NCBI RefSeq assembly: GCF_014201135.1
Contig: NZ_JACHDR010000001.1
Span: 248,001-312,000, forward strand
Source of the DNA: Neomicrococcus aestuarii
GTDB lineage: Bacteria > Actinomycetota > Actinomycetes > Actinomycetales > Micrococcaceae
Length of the DNA: 64,000 nt
Direction: 5' to 3'
The first letter of the stretch is position 1, and each line of letters begins with the position of its first letter. A model generated the notes under the pieces. It worked only from the letters and a program-made list of their open reading frames with translations. It searched no databases and was not told the origin of the DNA. Made by a program: the position numbers and the translations under genes. Positions 10,094 to 19,181 of the stretch are shown in pieces.

Positions 10094-11290
10094 ATGATCA
10101 CCACGGACATCGATATTTTCCTCGGACTCGACGTAGGGAAAACCGACCACTGGGCCTGCGCCGTCACTAAGGACGGCACCAAAATCTGGAACAAGACCCT
10201 GCCTAACGACGAAGCCAAACTCGTCTCGGTCTACCAGAATCTCAGTGCCAAAGGCACCGTCCTGGTCGTCGTGGACCAGCCAGCTACCATCGGAGCCCTC
10301 GCTGTTGCGGTCGCCCAGAACCTCGGTATTCCGGTGGCCTACCTGCCCGGACTTTCGATGCGGCGGATCGCAGATATGTATCCCGGCACGGCGAAAACCG
10401 ACGAAAAAGACGCGTTCATCATCGCGGACGCGGCCCGCACCATGCCGCACACGCTGCGCAGCATCCAGGTCTCTGATGAGGATGAAGCCACCTTGGGCAT
10501 GCTCACCGGATTTGATCTGGATCTAGCCAGGCAGATCACCCAAACCAGCAACAGGATCCGCGGACTGTTGACCCAAATCCACCCACCACTTGAACGAATC
10601 CTCGGCCCATGGCTGGAACACGACGCGGTACTTGAAGTCCTCGCAGCCTGGCCCACCCCAGCCGCGCTGAGGCATGCCGGCAAAGCCCGGATCGATGCGA
10701 AGCTGAAGAAATACGGAGCTCGCCGGCACACAGCGTGGGCTTCAACCGTCATCGACGCCTTGGATGAACAGAGCGTCATCGTGGTCGGCACCGACGCCGC
10801 AGGCTTGGTCATCCCTCACCTAGCACGACAAATGATTTCCTTGCACGCACAGCGAGCTGATGTTGCTGCACATCTTGAAACCATGGTGGAGGCCCACCCT
10901 CTTTACCCGGTCCTGACATCCATGCCAGGGGTCGCTGTCAGGACCGCCGCGATCATCATCGCCGAGATCTCCGGCAAGACCTTCACCAGCGCCGCAGCGT
11001 TGTCTTCCTACGCTGGTTTGGCACCGACCACGCGCCAGTCAGGGACTTCGATCAAGTCCGAGCGAGTCAGCCATTCAGGCAACAAAGGATTGAAACGTGC
11101 GCTCTTCCTTTCGGCGTTCGCGGCCATCCGTTTCGATCCAGCCAGCCGGGAATATTACGACCGGAAACGAGCTCAAGGTAAACGCCATAACCAGGCGCTC
11201 ATCGCGTTGGCGCACCGTCGACCGACGGTCCTGTTTGCGATGATCCGGGATGGCTCACTTTATGATGTTCCGGAGCTGAAAATAGCTTGA
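10094..11290 (+). CDS. IS110-family transposase (DEDD recombinase), intact copy
   Basis: 398 residues, starting at an ATG behind AAAGGAGC. The DEDD domain keeps GLDVGK, VVVDQPATIG and KTDEKDAF; the C-terminal Transposase_20 domain keeps TSMPGVAVRTAA, SSYAGLAP and SHSGNKGLKRALF. IS110 enzymes insert without a classical DDE mechanism, using a bridge RNA to choose donor and target. Compared with copy 1, the region from about 10870 to 11180 is almost identical, while both ends of the gene have drifted mainly at silent sites. That mosaic suggests gene conversion between related elements rather than one recent duplication. Confidence 0.92.
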   Translation: MITTDIDIFLGLDVGKTDHWACAVTKDGTKIWNKTLPNDEAKLVSVYQNLSAKGTVLVVVDQPATIGALAVAVAQNLGIPVAYLPGLSMRRIADMYPGTAKTDEKDAFIIADAARTMPHTLRSIQVSDEDEATLGMLTGFDLDLARQITQTSNRIRGLLTQIHPPLERILGPWLEHDAVLEVLAAWPTPAALRHAGKARIDAKLKKYGARRHTAWASTVIDALDEQSVIVVGTDAAGLVIPHLARQMISLHAQRADVAAHLETMVEAHPLYPVLTSMPGVAVRTAAIIIAEISGKTFTSAAALSSYAGLAPTTRQSGTSIKSERVSHSGNKGLKRALFLSAFAAIRFDPASREYYDRKRAQGKRHNQALIALAHRRPTVLFAMIRDGSLYDVPELKIA

Positions 11291-11314
11291 CACAGAACAT
11301 AGAGGCACCCCCCC

Positions 11315-11704
11315 AGGATCATTACTCGTAGCCTAACGGAGGATTTGGCGACTGTGCAATTTTTCGCCACCTCAATAGTTAAACAAATTCATGAAGCACA
11401 TATAACTCATAGTCAGAGCATGTTTAACAGTGGATTAAAGGTAAGTTGGAAAATCATCCATCATATTAATCGTCACCTATGCGAAGATATATATACGTTG
11501 TAATCCAACTATTGTGGAACAATCGAGCAGGGTCTCGCGGGGCGCCGGAAATACACGGAGAAAGGGGTGCCAGGGCATCTTTAGACGAATGGTCAAGCGG
11601 TTTGGCTGACTCCGCCCCTAGAATATTTGCGTTGGGGTTCAGATCGCCGCTTCGAAGCTTGGACGTTCCCGGGCTACGGGGCGGCATGCACATAGGAGCG
11701 CATC
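11315..11704. other. AT-rich intergenic region after IS110 copy 2
   Basis: About 390 bases without a supported gene. The part from 11380 to 11520 is clearly richer in A+T than its surroundings, which fits horizontally acquired or non-coding DNA. It must contain the promoter of the small gene at 11705, but I see no strong -35/-10 pair. Confidence 0.5.
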
Positions 11705-11980
11705 ATGAACCAAGGGACCAAACTTGCAACTTTCGAAGAATTCGCAAGCCCAATAGTCGAAGATCGGGAAGCGTTTTACGCAAACCCGCAAGTCCTGATG
11801 GACGAAATTTCTCCGGAAATGATTGACGAAATCGCCAGCAATTATTCGCGGGGCATGAACCTTTCACGCCCGTGGGAAGACCTCGATTCCGCCACACGAG
11901 CCGATATTCGCCGTACCGTAAAAGGCATTGTCTCTTTGTCGCTTCCGGTCTTGTTGCGCCATGAAGTGGTCAACCCGTAG
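11705..11980 (+). CDS. Small hypothetical protein
   Basis: 91 residues, acidic in the first half, with no signal peptide, membrane segment or recognisable domain. The start ATG has AGGAG seven bases upstream, which supports translation. It ends with a short hydrophobic run, VSLSLPVLL, before the C-terminus VNP. It is convergent with the acetyltransferase gene that follows, leaving only two bases between the stops. Function unknown; no family recognised. Confidence 0.55.
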   Translation: MNQGTKLATFEEFASPIVEDREAFYANPQVLMDEISPEMIDEIASNYSRGMNLSRPWEDLDSATRADIRRTVKGIVSLSLPVLLRHEVVNP

Positions 11981-11982
11981 CG

Positions 11983-12447
11983 CTATAGCTCCTTGAGATA
12001 GCACAGCATGCGGTAATCCTCGCCTGGCTGGATATTGGAGAATCCCAAGCCTTCATAAAACCTGCGGGTATCCGTATCAATTTCGTCAACATTGATATGA
12101 ATTTCTCGACAATCGAGGTCCATTAAGTCTTCTTGTGCCATGCCCACTAAGAGCGTGCCAAGACCATGGTTACGGAACTCCGGCACCACATAGAGTTCCT
12201 CGAGTTGCGCTAACGGCCCATCAAAATAGGGGGTGGGCCGTAGCGTGAAATACGCGAAACCTGTAGGCGAATCCGGGGTCCCGGACACGTAAACCAGCAC
12301 GTCCTCGCGCTCCAACAGCGTTTCGAAACGGGCAGCGAAATCGCTAGCAGGCGTCGTCGTACTCCCAAATTCTGAGTTGAAGTCCCACAAAAGTTGCCCA
12401 ATCAGAGCCGCATGCGATGCTTCGGCGCGAAAGATTTCCATAGCCAT
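11983..12447 (-). CDS. GNAT-family N-acetyltransferase
   Basis: 154 residues from the ATG at 12447, chosen because GGGAG lies directly upstream; an ATG four codons earlier overlaps that ribosome site. GNAT fold signatures are the beta4 segment LEELYVVPEFRNHGLGTLLV, with the acetyl-CoA pyrophosphate-binding R-N-H-G-L-G loop, and the C-terminal RRFYEGLGF block. The substrate cannot be told from sequence. One exact TACGACGACGC copy lies near the 5' part (12351-12361, minus strand), read here as Ser-Thr-Thr-Thr in a poorly conserved stretch. It is divergent from the DUF2332 gene. Confidence 0.85.
   Translation of the reverse strand: MAMEIFRAEASHAALIGQLLWDFNSEFGSTTTPASDFAARFETLLEREDVLVYVSGTPDSPTGFAYFTLRPTPYFDGPLAQLEELYVVPEFRNHGLGTLLVGMAQEDLMDLDCREIHINVDEIDTDTRRFYEGLGFSNIQPGEDYRMLCYLKEL
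12351..12361 (-). repeat. Dispersed word TACGACGACGC
   Basis: Exact copy in the first GNAT gene, read as Ser-Thr-Thr-Thr. Confidence 0.85.
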
Positions 12448-12478
12448 AGATTCTCCCATTGGAGACTAGAGTCACAGT

Positions 12479-13543
12479 ATGGACATGAACTTCGAGGACG
12501 TTGCCTCGAGCTATCGACGCTTCGCGGAGCGGGAGATCCTCAACGCGCCCGTGTACGTGGAGTGGTGCCTTGCCGTGGTGGAGTCCGCGGCGGCCCAAGA
12601 ATTGCTTGCGGGGCTTCCCGAGATGAAGCGCCAGCCGAATTTGGTTTTCGCGGCGGCGCGGTTTCTTTCCGGCCCGCACGACGACGCAGCGTGGGCTCTC
12701 GATACCGCGGACGGTGCCGCTTTTATTGCGTTCCTGAAGCAGCAGTGGGATCAGATTCGTCCGATCATCCTGGAACGCTCAACGCAAACGAACGAGGCCG
12801 GTCGCTGCGCGATCCATAACCTGCTCTTTGCGGAGATCAGCGGGCCGATCGCCCTCATTGAGGTGGGGCACTCTGCTGGTCTGACGCTGATCCCTGATCA
12901 CTATTCCTACCGCTACGTGGATGAGTCCGGTGAGGAAATTGCTCGGGCCGATCCTAGCGAGGGCCCCTCAGCCGTAGAGCTGACGTGCGAGCTGCGCGGT
13001 GACCTCCCGCAGACATGGTCGGCGCCGACCTCAGTGCCACAGATTGTGTGGCGCGCTGGCATTGACTTGAATCCGCTCGAACTGAATCCGGAGACCGAAG
13101 CGGGCCGCGACCAGATCCAGTGGATGAAGGCGCTGATCTGGCCAGGGCATGAGCATCGCGCTCGCATTTTGCCGCACGCCGCGGCAGCCGCCGCCGAAGC
13201 GCGTGCTAAGGGACCCTGGGTGTCAGTGACGGGGGATTTGCTCAAAGAACTGCCGGCCCTCGTGGAACGCGCCGAACGCGAAGCGCCACGGGCCACCATC
13301 GTGGTGATCCACACGGCCGTGATTGCGTACTTGCCAGATCCGTCCGAATTCGAGACACTCATTGACTCGTTGGGATCGCGCGTGCGCTGGCAAGCGCTCG
13401 AAGGGCAGAAGGTATTGCCGCTGATTCAGCAGCGCTTGGCCGAGGATCGCGCCGATGTTCCCGGGTATGCCTTTGTGCTCTCAAGCGAGGGTGATCCAGT
13501 GCTTCAAGCGCACCCGTGGGGGTACTGGGCTGACCGGCTCTAG
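12479..13543 (+). CDS. DUF2332 family protein
   Basis: 354 residues, soluble, with no signal peptide. It matches the actinobacterial DUF2332 family through the blocks QPNLVFAAARFL, QTNEAGRC, a LIEVGHSAGLTLIPDHYSYRY-like region with a glycine-rich E-V-G-x-S-A-G loop reminiscent of SAM-binding proteins, and the C-terminal HPWGYW motif. No activity is established for the family that I can name. The gene stands alone and is convergent with the citB-like regulator that follows. A one-mismatch copy of the dispersed word is at 12677-12687. Confidence 0.8.
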   Translation: MDMNFEDVASSYRRFAEREILNAPVYVEWCLAVVESAAAQELLAGLPEMKRQPNLVFAAARFLSGPHDDAAWALDTADGAAFIAFLKQQWDQIRPIILERSTQTNEAGRCAIHNLLFAEISGPIALIEVGHSAGLTLIPDHYSYRYVDESGEEIARADPSEGPSAVELTCELRGDLPQTWSAPTSVPQIVWRAGIDLNPLELNPETEAGRDQIQWMKALIWPGHEHRARILPHAAAAAAEARAKGPWVSVTGDLLKELPALVERAEREAPRATIVVIHTAVIAYLPDPSEFETLIDSLGSRVRWQALEGQKVLPLIQQRLAEDRADVPGYAFVLSSEGDPVLQAHPWGYWADRL

Positions 13544-13549
13544 TAGGCG

Positions 13550-14215
13550 TTAGCGCTTCCAGCCGTAGCGGCGCTCAGGACGACCAATTCCGTACCGCAG
13601 ATCAATCTCCACCTTGCCTTGCTCATTGAGGTACTCGAGATAACGGCGGGCGCTCACGCGAGAGGTGCCCAACAGATCGGCGGCTTCGGCTGCAGAGATG
13701 TTCGCGTCTGCTGCTTTCAAGATCTCCACGACCTTCTCCAGGGTCTCGGAACTGAAGCCCTTCGGGAGCCTCTTGTCCGGGACGCTGAAGCCAAAGATCT
13801 TGTCGATGTCTTGCTGATCCGCAGTCTCAGAGACCTGGGAAAGCGGGTGGTAGGTGTTTTGGTAATGGACTAAGCGTTCGCGCAGGTCAGCGGCGGAGAA
13901 CGGCTTCATCAAGTAGTGCACAATGCCGCCGCGTAACGCCTTGCGAACCGTGTCCACTTCGCGGGCCGCGCTGATGATCAACACATCAAGCTCCGGGTCC
14001 AGCTCACGTAGCTTCTGCAAGAGCTCTAGACCGCTCATGTCCGGCAAGTAGATATCTAGAAGCACCAGATCCGGAGCATACGCGCGCACCGCTTCCAAAG
14101 CGGCAGCACCCGTGTGCGTGGCCCCAATGACGGTGAACCCGGGGACTTGACTGACGAAACCTGCGTTGACTTTGGCCACCATGAAGTCGTCATCGACTAC
14201 CAGTACCTTGATCAT
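13550..14215 (-). CDS. CitB/DcuR-type response regulator
   Basis: 221 residues. The receiver domain has the acidic pocket VVDDD near residues 6-10, the phospho-acceptor Asp in LLLDIYLPD and the conserved Lys in LMKPF. The C-terminal DNA-binding part (SAAEAADLLGTSRVSARRYLEYL) is the winged-helix type of CitB/DpiA regulators. The start overlaps the kinase stop by 4 bases, so the pair is cotranslated. Divergent placement next to tctCBA implies that it controls uptake of a tricarboxylate or related organic acid. Confidence 0.92.
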   Translation of the reverse strand: MIKVLVVDDDFMVAKVNAGFVSQVPGFTVIGATHTGAAALEAVRAYAPDLVLLDIYLPDMSGLELLQKLRELDPELDVLIISAAREVDTVRKALRGGIVHYLMKPFSAADLRERLVHYQNTYHPLSQVSETADQQDIDKIFGFSVPDKRLPKGFSSETLEKVVEILKAADANISAAEAADLLGTSRVSARRYLEYLNEQGKVEIDLRYGIGRPERRYGWKR

Positions 14216-15918
14216 GACGAGTGGTTCTCACTTACTGTTGCGGGTTTGAACGGAAGGTGCGCCTCGAAAATCGCGCCCGGGCCGTGATGATCGGAGGTGA
14301 GCAGGTTTCCGCCGTTACGGACCGTCACGCTACCGCCGTGGCGTTCGCACACCAACTTAGTTAGCGCCAAACCGAAGCCGCGCTGCGCGTGGGGAGCTGC
14401 GGCGTCGTCCTTCGTTGAAAATCCCTGCACAAAAATGCGGTCCAACAAATCCTCCGCCACCCCGGCGCCAGAGTCGCGAACCGTCACGTGAATCGCGTCC
14501 TCCTCGGCGCTAATAGTGACGCTGACATGGCGATCCGTCTCATGATGGACGGCGTCCATTGCGTTGTCAATCAGGTTGCCCACCACAGTGGAAAGCTCGC
14601 GAGCCAGGGTATCCGGCAAGCGGGGGAGCGAGGAATCTTCGGTGAGGTCAAAGTCGATGTTGCGCTCGGCGGCAATGCTGGCCTTGGCGATCAGGAGGGC
14701 GGCGATCGCGGGTTCGTGAATCATGGAGGTGACGTCCTCATTCAAGCGCGTCATGCTCCAGCGGATACCGTCCACAAACTTCACCACTTCGTCGTACTCG
14801 CCCAGCTGGATCAGTCCGGAGATGGTGTGAAGCTGGTTCGCGAATTCGTGGGTCTGCGCGCGCATCATCTCCGTGCTCACACTCTGCATGCCGAGTTCCC
14901 GTTCCAGCGTCGCTAGCTCCGTGTGGTCGCGAATAGTGGTGACGGAACCTACAGGTTTGCCGAAGGACATCAGCGGTTTGCGGTTGAACGCGAGCAGCCG
15001 TTGACCCACAATCACCAAACTGTCCGGGGTGGACTGGTCTGAGGTGAGCAGCTTGGCTACCAACGGATTCGGCGCAATCTGATCGATGCGCTCGCCGATC
15101 ACCTCGGTAGGCAGCCGCAACAGATCCTGCGCCGGCTGGTTCACGAGGCTCACTCGCTCTGCGGCGTCCAGGGCCACGATGCCTTCCTTGACGCCGTTGA
15201 CCACGGTATCCAAGTGCGTGGCCAAATCCGCGATTTCCTGGGGCTCCATGCCGAAGGTCTGGCGTTTGATGCGCTGGGAGAGCAAGAGCGATCCAATGGC
15301 GCCGATCGCAAGCGCTAGGCCGCCGTAAATCATGACGTTCGGCAGGGATTGCTCAACGCGCTCTGACAAGGACGGATACGTGCGCGCGACACCCGCGAGG
15401 CCCACCATGCGGCCACTGTCATTCATGATGGGCACCCGGGCCATCAGGATTTGGGTTCGGTCGATGTCCAGCGAACCCGTGACGCCGCGGCCGAGGTCTT
15501 CTGCCCACGAATCGATAGGGAGTGTGTCATCCAGAAGCGTGGGCTGGGAGGAGCTCACAATGGTGCCGTCCAAGTCGGCGAGGAACACGTACTCGAAGCC
15601 GGAGGTGCCGGACGTTGATTGGGTGACGGCGGGAAGGGCTGCGCTGTGACGCGTGGCGGGGTCCTGCATGAGCGTGCGCACGGTAGGCACGCTCGCCAAA
15701 GTCTCGGCGACGGCGAGCGCTCGCCGGCTTTCCGTGCGTTCGAAAGCGGCCGTTGACTGGGCAAGGGAGAATCCCATAGTGCCCACGACGACGGCTGCCA
15801 CGATGAGCAGTTGCAAGAGCAAGAACTGGCTGGCGAGGGTGAGATGGCGCGAAGTACGACGACGCTCGCGGCGGACCGCTGGCATCGTTGCGTGGGGGAG
15901 TGCTGGGGTGGCAGACAT
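14212..15918 (-). CDS. CitA/DcuS-type sensor histidine kinase
   Basis: 568 residues. A first membrane segment (LLLQLLIVAAVVVGTMGF) is followed by an extracytoplasmic PAS-like sensor domain and a second membrane segment (VMIYGGLALAIGAIGSLLL). Then come a cytoplasmic PAS domain, the H-box RAQTHEFANQLHTISGLIQ with the phospho-accepting His, and an ATPase domain with N (LIDNAMDA), G1 (DSGAGV) and G2 (GFGLAL) boxes. CitA/DcuS kinases sense C4 and tricarboxylates outside the membrane. It forms an operon with the regulator below and is divergent from the tct operon. An exact dispersed word (15855-15865) lies in its arginine-rich N-terminus. Confidence 0.93.
   Translation of the reverse strand: MSATPALPHATMPAVRRERRRTSRHLTLASQFLLLQLLIVAAVVVGTMGFSLAQSTAAFERTESRRALAVAETLASVPTVRTLMQDPATRHSAALPAVTQSTSGTSGFEYVFLADLDGTIVSSSQPTLLDDTLPIDSWAEDLGRGVTGSLDIDRTQILMARVPIMNDSGRMVGLAGVARTYPSLSERVEQSLPNVMIYGGLALAIGAIGSLLLSQRIKRQTFGMEPQEIADLATHLDTVVNGVKEGIVALDAAERVSLVNQPAQDLLRLPTEVIGERIDQIAPNPLVAKLLTSDQSTPDSLVIVGQRLLAFNRKPLMSFGKPVGSVTTIRDHTELATLERELGMQSVSTEMMRAQTHEFANQLHTISGLIQLGEYDEVVKFVDGIRWSMTRLNEDVTSMIHEPAIAALLIAKASIAAERNIDFDLTEDSSLPRLPDTLARELSTVVGNLIDNAMDAVHHETDRHVSVTISAEEDAIHVTVRDSGAGVAEDLLDRIFVQGFSTKDDAAAPHAQRGFGLALTKLVCERHGGSVTVRNGGNLLTSDHHGPGAIFEAHLPFKPATVSENHSS
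15855..15865 (+). repeat. Dispersed word TACGACGACGC
   Basis: Exact copy, antisense to the CitA-like kinase, in its Arg-rich N-terminus. Confidence 0.8.
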
Positions 15919-15995
15919 GGCTGTTCGAGATTACCGCGCTTTAGTGACATAGATCGCGTTTACACAATGTTCATAAAGACCATTGCGAACGCAAG

Positions 15996-16011
15996 TATGA
16001 CCTCGGTCACA
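15996..16011. promoter_or_regulatory. CRP/GlxR-like site upstream of tctCBA
   Basis: TATGACCTCGGTCACA fits TGTGA-N6-TCACA with one mismatch. It is centred about 60 bases before the tctC start, in the region shared with the divergent kinase gene. Confidence 0.45.
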
Positions 16012-16063
16012 AGTGAACGTAGATTTCTTGTGTTCTCTCTCACTTTCCTTGAAAGGAAAAAAC

Positions 16064-17086
16064 ATGTTCGCTGGAAAGAAGCTTCGGCTCGCAGCCGTGG
16101 CCTCGGCGATGATTCTCGCCGTCACAGGCTGTGGCGTCACTAGCGGAGGCTCAACGCAGAGCTCCGCTAACAACTCCGGTTCCTCCGCTGCTGCTGGACC
16201 CGTTACCGACTTGCGCATCATGGTGCCCAACACTGCTGGTGGTGGCTATGACACCACCGCTCGCGTTGCCGCGAAGGTGATGGAAGATGCTGACGTTGCT
16301 AAGAACACCGAGGTGTTCAACCTCGCTGGAGCCGGCGGCACTGTGGGCCTTGCTCGCCTTGTCAACGAAAAGGGCAATGGCGATCTCGGCATGCTCATGG
16401 GCCTTGGCGTGGTGGGTGCTTCCTACACCAACAAGTCCCCATCGAAGCTGACGGACACCACGCCGATCGCCAAGCTCATTGAAGAGCCAGGCGCCATCAT
16501 GGTTTCCAAGGATTCCCCGTACAAGACCATCGATGATCTTGTGAAGGCTTGGAAGGCTGATCCTTCCAAGATTTCCGTCGGCGGCGGCTCTTCCGCTGGT
16601 GGACCGGACCACTTGCTCCCGATGCAGCTTGCACAGGCTGTTGGCATTGATCCCACCACCGTGAACTACGTGTCCTACGACGGCGGCGGCGACTTGCTTC
16701 CTGCCATCTTGGGCAACAAGGTGGGCTTCGCAGCCTCCGGCGCTGGCGAGTACGTGGACCAGATCGAGAAGGGCTCCGTGCGCGTTCTCGCTGTCTCGGG
16801 CGACGAGCGACTTGAGGGCATTGACGCACCGACGTTCAAAGAGTCCAACATCGACTTCGAGTTCACTAACTGGCGCGGCGTTGTCCTTCCACCCGAGGTC
16901 TCTGATGAGGATCGCCAGAAGTGGATCGACGCACTGACCAAGATGCACGAATCTGACGAGTGGAAGGCCGAGCTCAAGACGCGCGGCTGGACCGACGCCT
17001 TCATCACGGGCGATGAATTCAAGACCTTCTTGACCGATCAGGACACCCGCGTTGCGGACGTTCTGAAGGAACTGGGTCTCGGATGA
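16064..17086 (+). CDS. tctC: Tripartite tricarboxylate transporter, substrate-binding lipoprotein
   Basis: 340 residues from the ATG at 16064, which has GAAAGGA upstream; an upstream in-frame start lacks this. The lipoprotein signal (LRLAAVASAMILAVTGC) puts the acylated Cys at residue 23, followed by a Ser/Gly-rich linker. The mature part has the TctC/Bug fold signatures (IMVPNTAGGGYDTTAR, NLAGAGGTVGLA, GGGSSAGGPDH and VNYVSYDGGG). As the extracellular receptor it would capture citrate or another carboxylate and hand it to TctBA. It is the first gene of tctCBA-usp; the next gene overlaps its stop by 4 bases. It is probably activated by the divergent CitAB-like pair. Confidence 0.94.
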   Translation: MFAGKKLRLAAVASAMILAVTGCGVTSGGSTQSSANNSGSSAAAGPVTDLRIMVPNTAGGGYDTTARVAAKVMEDADVAKNTEVFNLAGAGGTVGLARLVNEKGNGDLGMLMGLGVVGASYTNKSPSKLTDTTPIAKLIEEPGAIMVSKDSPYKTIDDLVKAWKADPSKISVGGGSSAGGPDHLLPMQLAQAVGIDPTTVNYVSYDGGGDLLPAILGNKVGFAASGAGEYVDQIEKGSVRVLAVSGDERLEGIDAPTFKESNIDFEFTNWRGVVLPPEVSDEDRQKWIDALTKMHESDEWKAELKTRGWTDAFITGDEFKTFLTDQDTRVADVLKELGLG

Positions 17087-17586
17087 CCAACGCAACGACC
17101 AGCCTCAAAGGCCGGTCCGAGCTGGGAGTGGCGGCGTTCCTCTTTGTAGTGGGCGCCGTCGTTCTCTGGAACGGTGCCACCATGACGGCACCGTTCTCTC
17201 ACACCGATCCGGTAGGGCCGCGCGCCTTCCCGTTCATCATTGGCAGTTTGCTTGTGGTGGTCGCGGTCCTACTGGCGATCGATGTGTGGCGCGGCGGACA
17301 CGGTGAGGCAGAAGACGGCGAGGATGTAGATCTCGCCTCCGGTACCGACTGGAAAACTCTGCTCCCTCTCGTGGGAGCGTTTGTGCTCAACATTTTGCTC
17401 ATCGACACCCTGGGATGGGTGATTTCTGGAAGCATCCTGTTCTTCTCTAGCGTGTGGGCCCTTGGTGGACGCAGCTACATCCGCATGGCCATCATCTCCA
17501 TAGTTCTGGCCCTCGTGTCCTTCTATGGTTTCTATCTTGGCCTGGGAATTAAGCTTCCTGCCGGCCTGTTGGGAGGGATTCTCTAA
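17083..17586 (+). CDS. tctB: Tripartite tricarboxylate transporter, small membrane subunit
   Basis: 167 residues with four hydrophobic segments, the TctB arrangement: helix near 12-30, one near 45-65 ([18 protein letters not shown]), an acidic cytoplasmic linker ([11 protein letters not shown]), then two closely spaced helices in the C-terminal half. TctB is the poorly conserved accessory subunit of TTT transporters. It overlaps tctC by 4 bases and touches the tctA start, so all are translated together. Assignment rests on hydrophobicity and position as much as on sequence. Confidence 0.88.
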   Translation: MTNATTSLKGRSELGVAAFLFVVGAVVLWNGATMTAPFSHTDPVGPRAFPFIIGSLLVVVAVLLAIDVWRGGHGEAEDGEDVDLASGTDWKTLLPLVGAFVLNILLIDTLGWVISGSILFFSSVWALGGRSYIRMAIISIVLALVSFYGFYLGLGIKLPAGLLGGIL

Positions 17587-19181
17587 TGGATACTTGGGGA
17601 CTCCTCATGGATGGCTTCGCCACTGCGGCGACGCCCATGAACCTACTTTTCGCGGCGATCGGCGTCATGCTGGGAACCGCTGTTGGCGTGCTGCCCGGTA
17701 TCGGCCCGGCCATGTCCATTGCACTGCTCCTGCCTGTTACCTACGCGATGGAACCCACGAGCGCGTTCATCATGTTCGCGGGCATCTACTACGGCGGCAT
17801 GTACGGCGGCTCGACCACCTCCATCTTGCTGAACACCCCGGGTGAATCAGCAACGGTGATTACCGCCCTCGAAGGCCACAAGATGGCAAAGGCCGGCCGC
17901 GCTGCTCAAGCGCTGGCCACCGCAGCCATCGGCTCCTTCGTCGCTGGCACCATCGGTACCGCACTGCTGGTGGCGTTCGCTCCACTCGTGGTGCAGTTCG
18001 CGGTGAGCCTGGGCTCGCCGAGCTACCTCGCCATCATGCTGTTGGCCCTCGTGGCCGTCACCGCGGTGCTGGGTAAGTCGAAGATTCGCGGTTTCGCGTC
18101 TCTGGGTCTGGGCTTGGCCATTGGTCTGATTGGTATTGACCGTGTGACCGGCCAGCAGCGCTTGGTCTTCGGCATCCCATTCCTGAACGACGGCCTGGAC
18201 ATTGTGGTGGTCGCCGTGGCTATCTTCGCGATCGGCGAGGCTCTCTGGATTGCCGCGCACTTGCGCCGCACTCCGCTCAAGACCATTCCTGTGGGCCGTC
18301 CGTGGATGGGCAAAGAGGACTGGAAGCGTTCGTGGAAGCCATGGTTGCGCGGCACCGCGTACGGTTTCCCATTCGGCGCTCTTCCTGCCGGTGGCGCTGA
18401 GATTCCTACCTTCCTCTCCTACATCACGGAGAAGAAGCTCTCGAAGCACCCTGAAGAATTCGGTCACGGCGCTATTGAAGGTGTTGCTGGTCCGGAGGCT
18501 GCAAACAATGCGGCCGCCGCTGGCACGCTGACGCCTATGTTGGCGCTCGGTTTGCCTACGAACGCCACGGCAGCCGTCATGCTGGCCGCCTTCGTGCAGT
18601 TCGGCATCCAGCCAGGCCCGTTGCTCTTTGAAAAGGAACCGGACCTGATTTGGGCGCTCATCGCGAGCCTCTTCATCGGCAACACGCTCTTGCTTTTGAT
18701 CAACTTGCCGCTAGCACCCATGTGGGCCCGCTTGCTGCAGATCCCGCGTCCGTACCTGTACGCCGGCATCTTGTTCTTCGCGACGCTTGGCGCGTACGCG
18801 GTGAACCTGCAAACCTTCGACCTCATCATCTTGATTGTGCTTGGCGCGCTGGGCTTCCTGATGCGCCGCTACGGCTTGCCCGTGTTGCCACTCATCATCG
18901 GTGTGATTCTTGGCCCCCGCGCTGAAGAGCAATTGCGTAAGTCTTTGCAGTTGAGCTCGGGCGAGGTCAGCGGCTTGTTCAGTGAACCTGTAGCCATAGC
19001 GTGCTACGTGATCATTGTCCTGGTGCTGATTGCTCCCATCTTCATCAAGATGTACCGCAAGTCCCACCCGCAGTCCGCGCTCGCTGAGGTCATGGCTGGA
19101 GACATTCCAGATGCTGACACCGCAATCGAGACTCGATCAGCTGCTATCAACAAGAACACCCCTGAGGAGGACAACCGATGA
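17586..19181 (+). CDS. tctA: Tripartite tricarboxylate transporter, large membrane subunit
   Basis: 531 residues, about eleven or twelve hydrophobic segments, the transport channel of the TctABC system driven by the cation gradient. Family hallmarks are [17 protein letters not shown] near residue 40, the glycine-rich [20 protein letters not shown] block near residue 60, and a repeat-like block [22 protein letters not shown] near residue 260. The last helices are followed by a soluble tail. It starts on the last base of the tctB stop and ends in a 4-base overlap with the universal stress gene. Confidence 0.95.
   Translation: MDTWGLLMDGFATAATPMNLLFAAIGVMLGTAVGVLPGIGPAMSIALLLPVTYAMEPTSAFIMFAGIYYGGMYGGSTTSILLNTPGESATVITALEGHKMAKAGRAAQALATAAIGSFVAGTIGTALLVAFAPLVVQFAVSLGSPSYLAIMLLALVAVTAVLGKSKIRGFASLGLGLAIGLIGIDRVTGQQRLVFGIPFLNDGLDIVVVAVAIFAIGEALWIAAHLRRTPLKTIPVGRPWMGKEDWKRSWKPWLRGTAYGFPFGALPAGGAEIPTFLSYITEKKLSKHPEEFGHGAIEGVAGPEAANNAAAAGTLTPMLALGLPTNATAAVMLAAFVQFGIQPGPLLFEKEPDLIWALIASLFIGNTLLLLINLPLAPMWARLLQIPRPYLYAGILFFATLGAYAVNLQTFDLIILIVLGALGFLMRRYGLPVLPLIIGVILGPRAEEQLRKSLQLSSGEVSGLFSEPVAIACYVIIVLVLIAPIFIKMYRKSHPQSALAEVMAGDIPDADTAIETRSAAINKNTPEEDNR

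Larger units (their letters stand above)
9877..11314 (+). mobile_element. IS110-family insertion sequence, copy 2
   Basis: Same orientation and length as copy 1. It begins at ATAGGGACT and ends in a run of seven C after GGCAC. It is flanked on both sides by AGGATC (9871-9876 and 11315-11320), which may be the target core or a chance repeat. The transposase frame is intact and keeps all expected acidic residues, so this is the copy more likely to be active. Confidence 0.82.

Noticed and set aside
7097-11314. IS110-aqpZ-IS110 as a classical composite transposon
   Set aside because: IS110 elements do not normally move intervening DNA as a unit; no outer inverted repeats or target duplication around the whole are visible.
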